Assembly: GCA_964536135.1 (NCBI GenBank)
Contig: CAZHVM010000001.1
Location: 46,639 to 110,638, forward strand
Direction of reading: 5' to 3'
Origin: JAKPKF01 sp964536135
Lineage (GTDB): Bacteria; Patescibacteriota; Dojkabacteria; SC72
DNA length: 64,000 bases
Shown in pieces: positions 63,560-64,000 of the stretch. Made by a program: the position numbers and the translations under genes. Below the pieces are notes generated by a model. It ran no database searches. It was not told the DNA's origin and saw only the letters and a program-made list of their open reading frames with translations. Position 1 is the first letter of the stretch. Each line of letters begins with the position of its first letter.

Positions 63560-63945
63560 TTTTATACCAACTTTTCATATTTTATATATGATTTTATTAT
63601 ATACCTCTGCAATACCTGCCGGAAAGAACAAAATAGTTGCTCTGACGATAGCCCTTAATTAAAGGCCTTCTTTTAGACAACCCCACTCGAGTGTTTTCTC
63701 TAGAATTTTCTTAATCGATTTCCCAGTGTTAAAATTCACAAGCCCGAGACTCCTGTTACGATTTTCCACCCTACTCTCTTTGGATGTATTCAATACAATA
63801 GTTCTTTTGTAACTTCGAGGCAAACATTAACTAACTCGTTTTGCCCCTGTCCAAGCCCCATTTTAGACCTAATAGTATATTCTACTGGTTGGAATTTGAA
63901 GAACAAAAAACCCACTCTTTCGAGTGGGTTATCAAATTCAATAAG
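63560..63945. other. Intergenic region between the rRNA operon end and the kinase-like gene
   Basis: About 390 bases with no credible gene. It holds the rRNA-operon terminator (63905-63930), short palindromes such as CACTCGAGTG (63686-63695), and AT-rich sequence just before the kinase-like start, where TATAAA lies close to the ATG. Nothing else was seen. Confidence 0.6.
63905..63930 (-). terminator. Intrinsic terminator after 5S rRNA
   Basis: On the minus strand, CCCACTC and GAGTGGG (63911-63917 with 63922-63928) form a stem with a short loop, extended by A-T pairs and followed by a T-run. It ends the rRNA operon about 15 bases after the 5S gene. Confidence 0.92.
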
Positions 63946-64000
63946 TCCTGGCAATGACCTATCTTCCCAGAACCAAAGGTTCAAGTATTTTCGGCGCTAG
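63946..64000 (-). rRNA. rrf: 5S ribosomal RNA, 3' part (rest beyond window)
   Basis: The minus strand at the window edge reads TAGCGCCGAAAATACTTG, then GGGAAGATAGGTCATTGCCAGGA, matching the 3' half of bacterial 5S rRNA (loop E/helix IV and V, then the terminal stem). The 5' half and presumably 23S and 16S lie to the right of 64000. Confidence 0.9.

Noticed and set aside
63790..63984. 64-codon minus-strand frame at the right edge
   Set aside because: It overlaps the 5S rRNA 3' end and the rRNA terminator.
1..64000. CRISPR arrays, insertion sequences or prophage
   Set aside because: No regularly spaced short repeats, transposase or integrase genes, or phage structural modules were seen. The tandem repeat at 40579-41700 is protein-domain duplication.
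1..64000. Alternative genetic code with UGA as glycine (known in some Patescibacteria)
   Set aside because: comEA ends with TGA at the expected length, and no conserved protein was seen to read through in-frame TGA.

Overview
The window looks like the chromosome of a Candidate Phyla Radiation (Patescibacteria) bacterium. It is AT-rich, densely packed, uses the standard bacterial code (comEA ends in TGA) and has many minimal-length housekeeping proteins. Most start codons lack a clear Shine-Dalgarno sequence. It also carries a RuBisCO large subunit and very large glycine-rich and LamG-type surface proteins. I cannot fix the lineage within the radiation; ribosomal protein L1 is present.

Layout. 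1-7507 (minus): rpmB, then a cell-shape and wall cluster (mreB, mreC, mreD, penicillin-binding protein 2), then dprA and a 3'-truncated topA. 7572-9496 (plus): an M50 site-2 protease, a rod-shaped RNA with a central bubble (candidate 6S RNA), three tRNAs and a membrane protein. 9497-11000 (minus): a GH1 glycosidase and a small membrane protein. 11061-15560 (plus): rpmG, tRNA-Trp, secE, nusG, rplK, rplA, then an unusual insert of two unknown small genes with strong inverted repeats, then rplJ and rplL behind their own promoter and a kink-turn-like leader.

15649-22538 is the most unusual locus. A multi-pass membrane protein and four ATP-grasp amide ligases are packed with overlaps or 1-2 base gaps. 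One ligase is fused to a retropepsin-like protease, and one is a cyanophycin-synthetase relative with a vestigial Mur-ligase domain. They converge on a DUF1704 (HExxxH) carboxypeptidase-like gene. Together they look like a system that adds and removes amino acids or short peptides on an unknown target.

22573-32545: a second mreB, trpS with a changed HIGH motif, a PEGA-domain protein, uvrA, and a RuBisCO gene followed directly by an in-frame 3' remnant of a prolyl-tRNA synthetase gene. Then come rlmN and a CdiA-type nuclease-like protein. 32617-38601 (minus): two tRNA-Arg genes, argS, a DUF1232 gene and tRNA-Pro in one direction, then comEA, a split comEC and a cyclophilin. 38638-50204 (minus): two giant surface proteins, about 18 percent of the window. 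50329-64000 (minus): leuS, a DUF3750 gene, two tRNA-Ala genes, a LysM-M23 endopeptidase, rho with an RNA gene or leader upstream, radA, clpC, rpsA, nth, a thymidylate-kinase-like gene, and the 3' end of a 5S rRNA gene.

A recurring signal is a -10 box placed 5-11 bases before the start codon (M50 protease, rpmB, mreB, trpS, PEGA gene, uvrA, rlmN, argS). This suggests that leaderless or nearly leaderless mRNAs are common. A few genes, such as that at 14031, instead have textbook Shine-Dalgarno sites.
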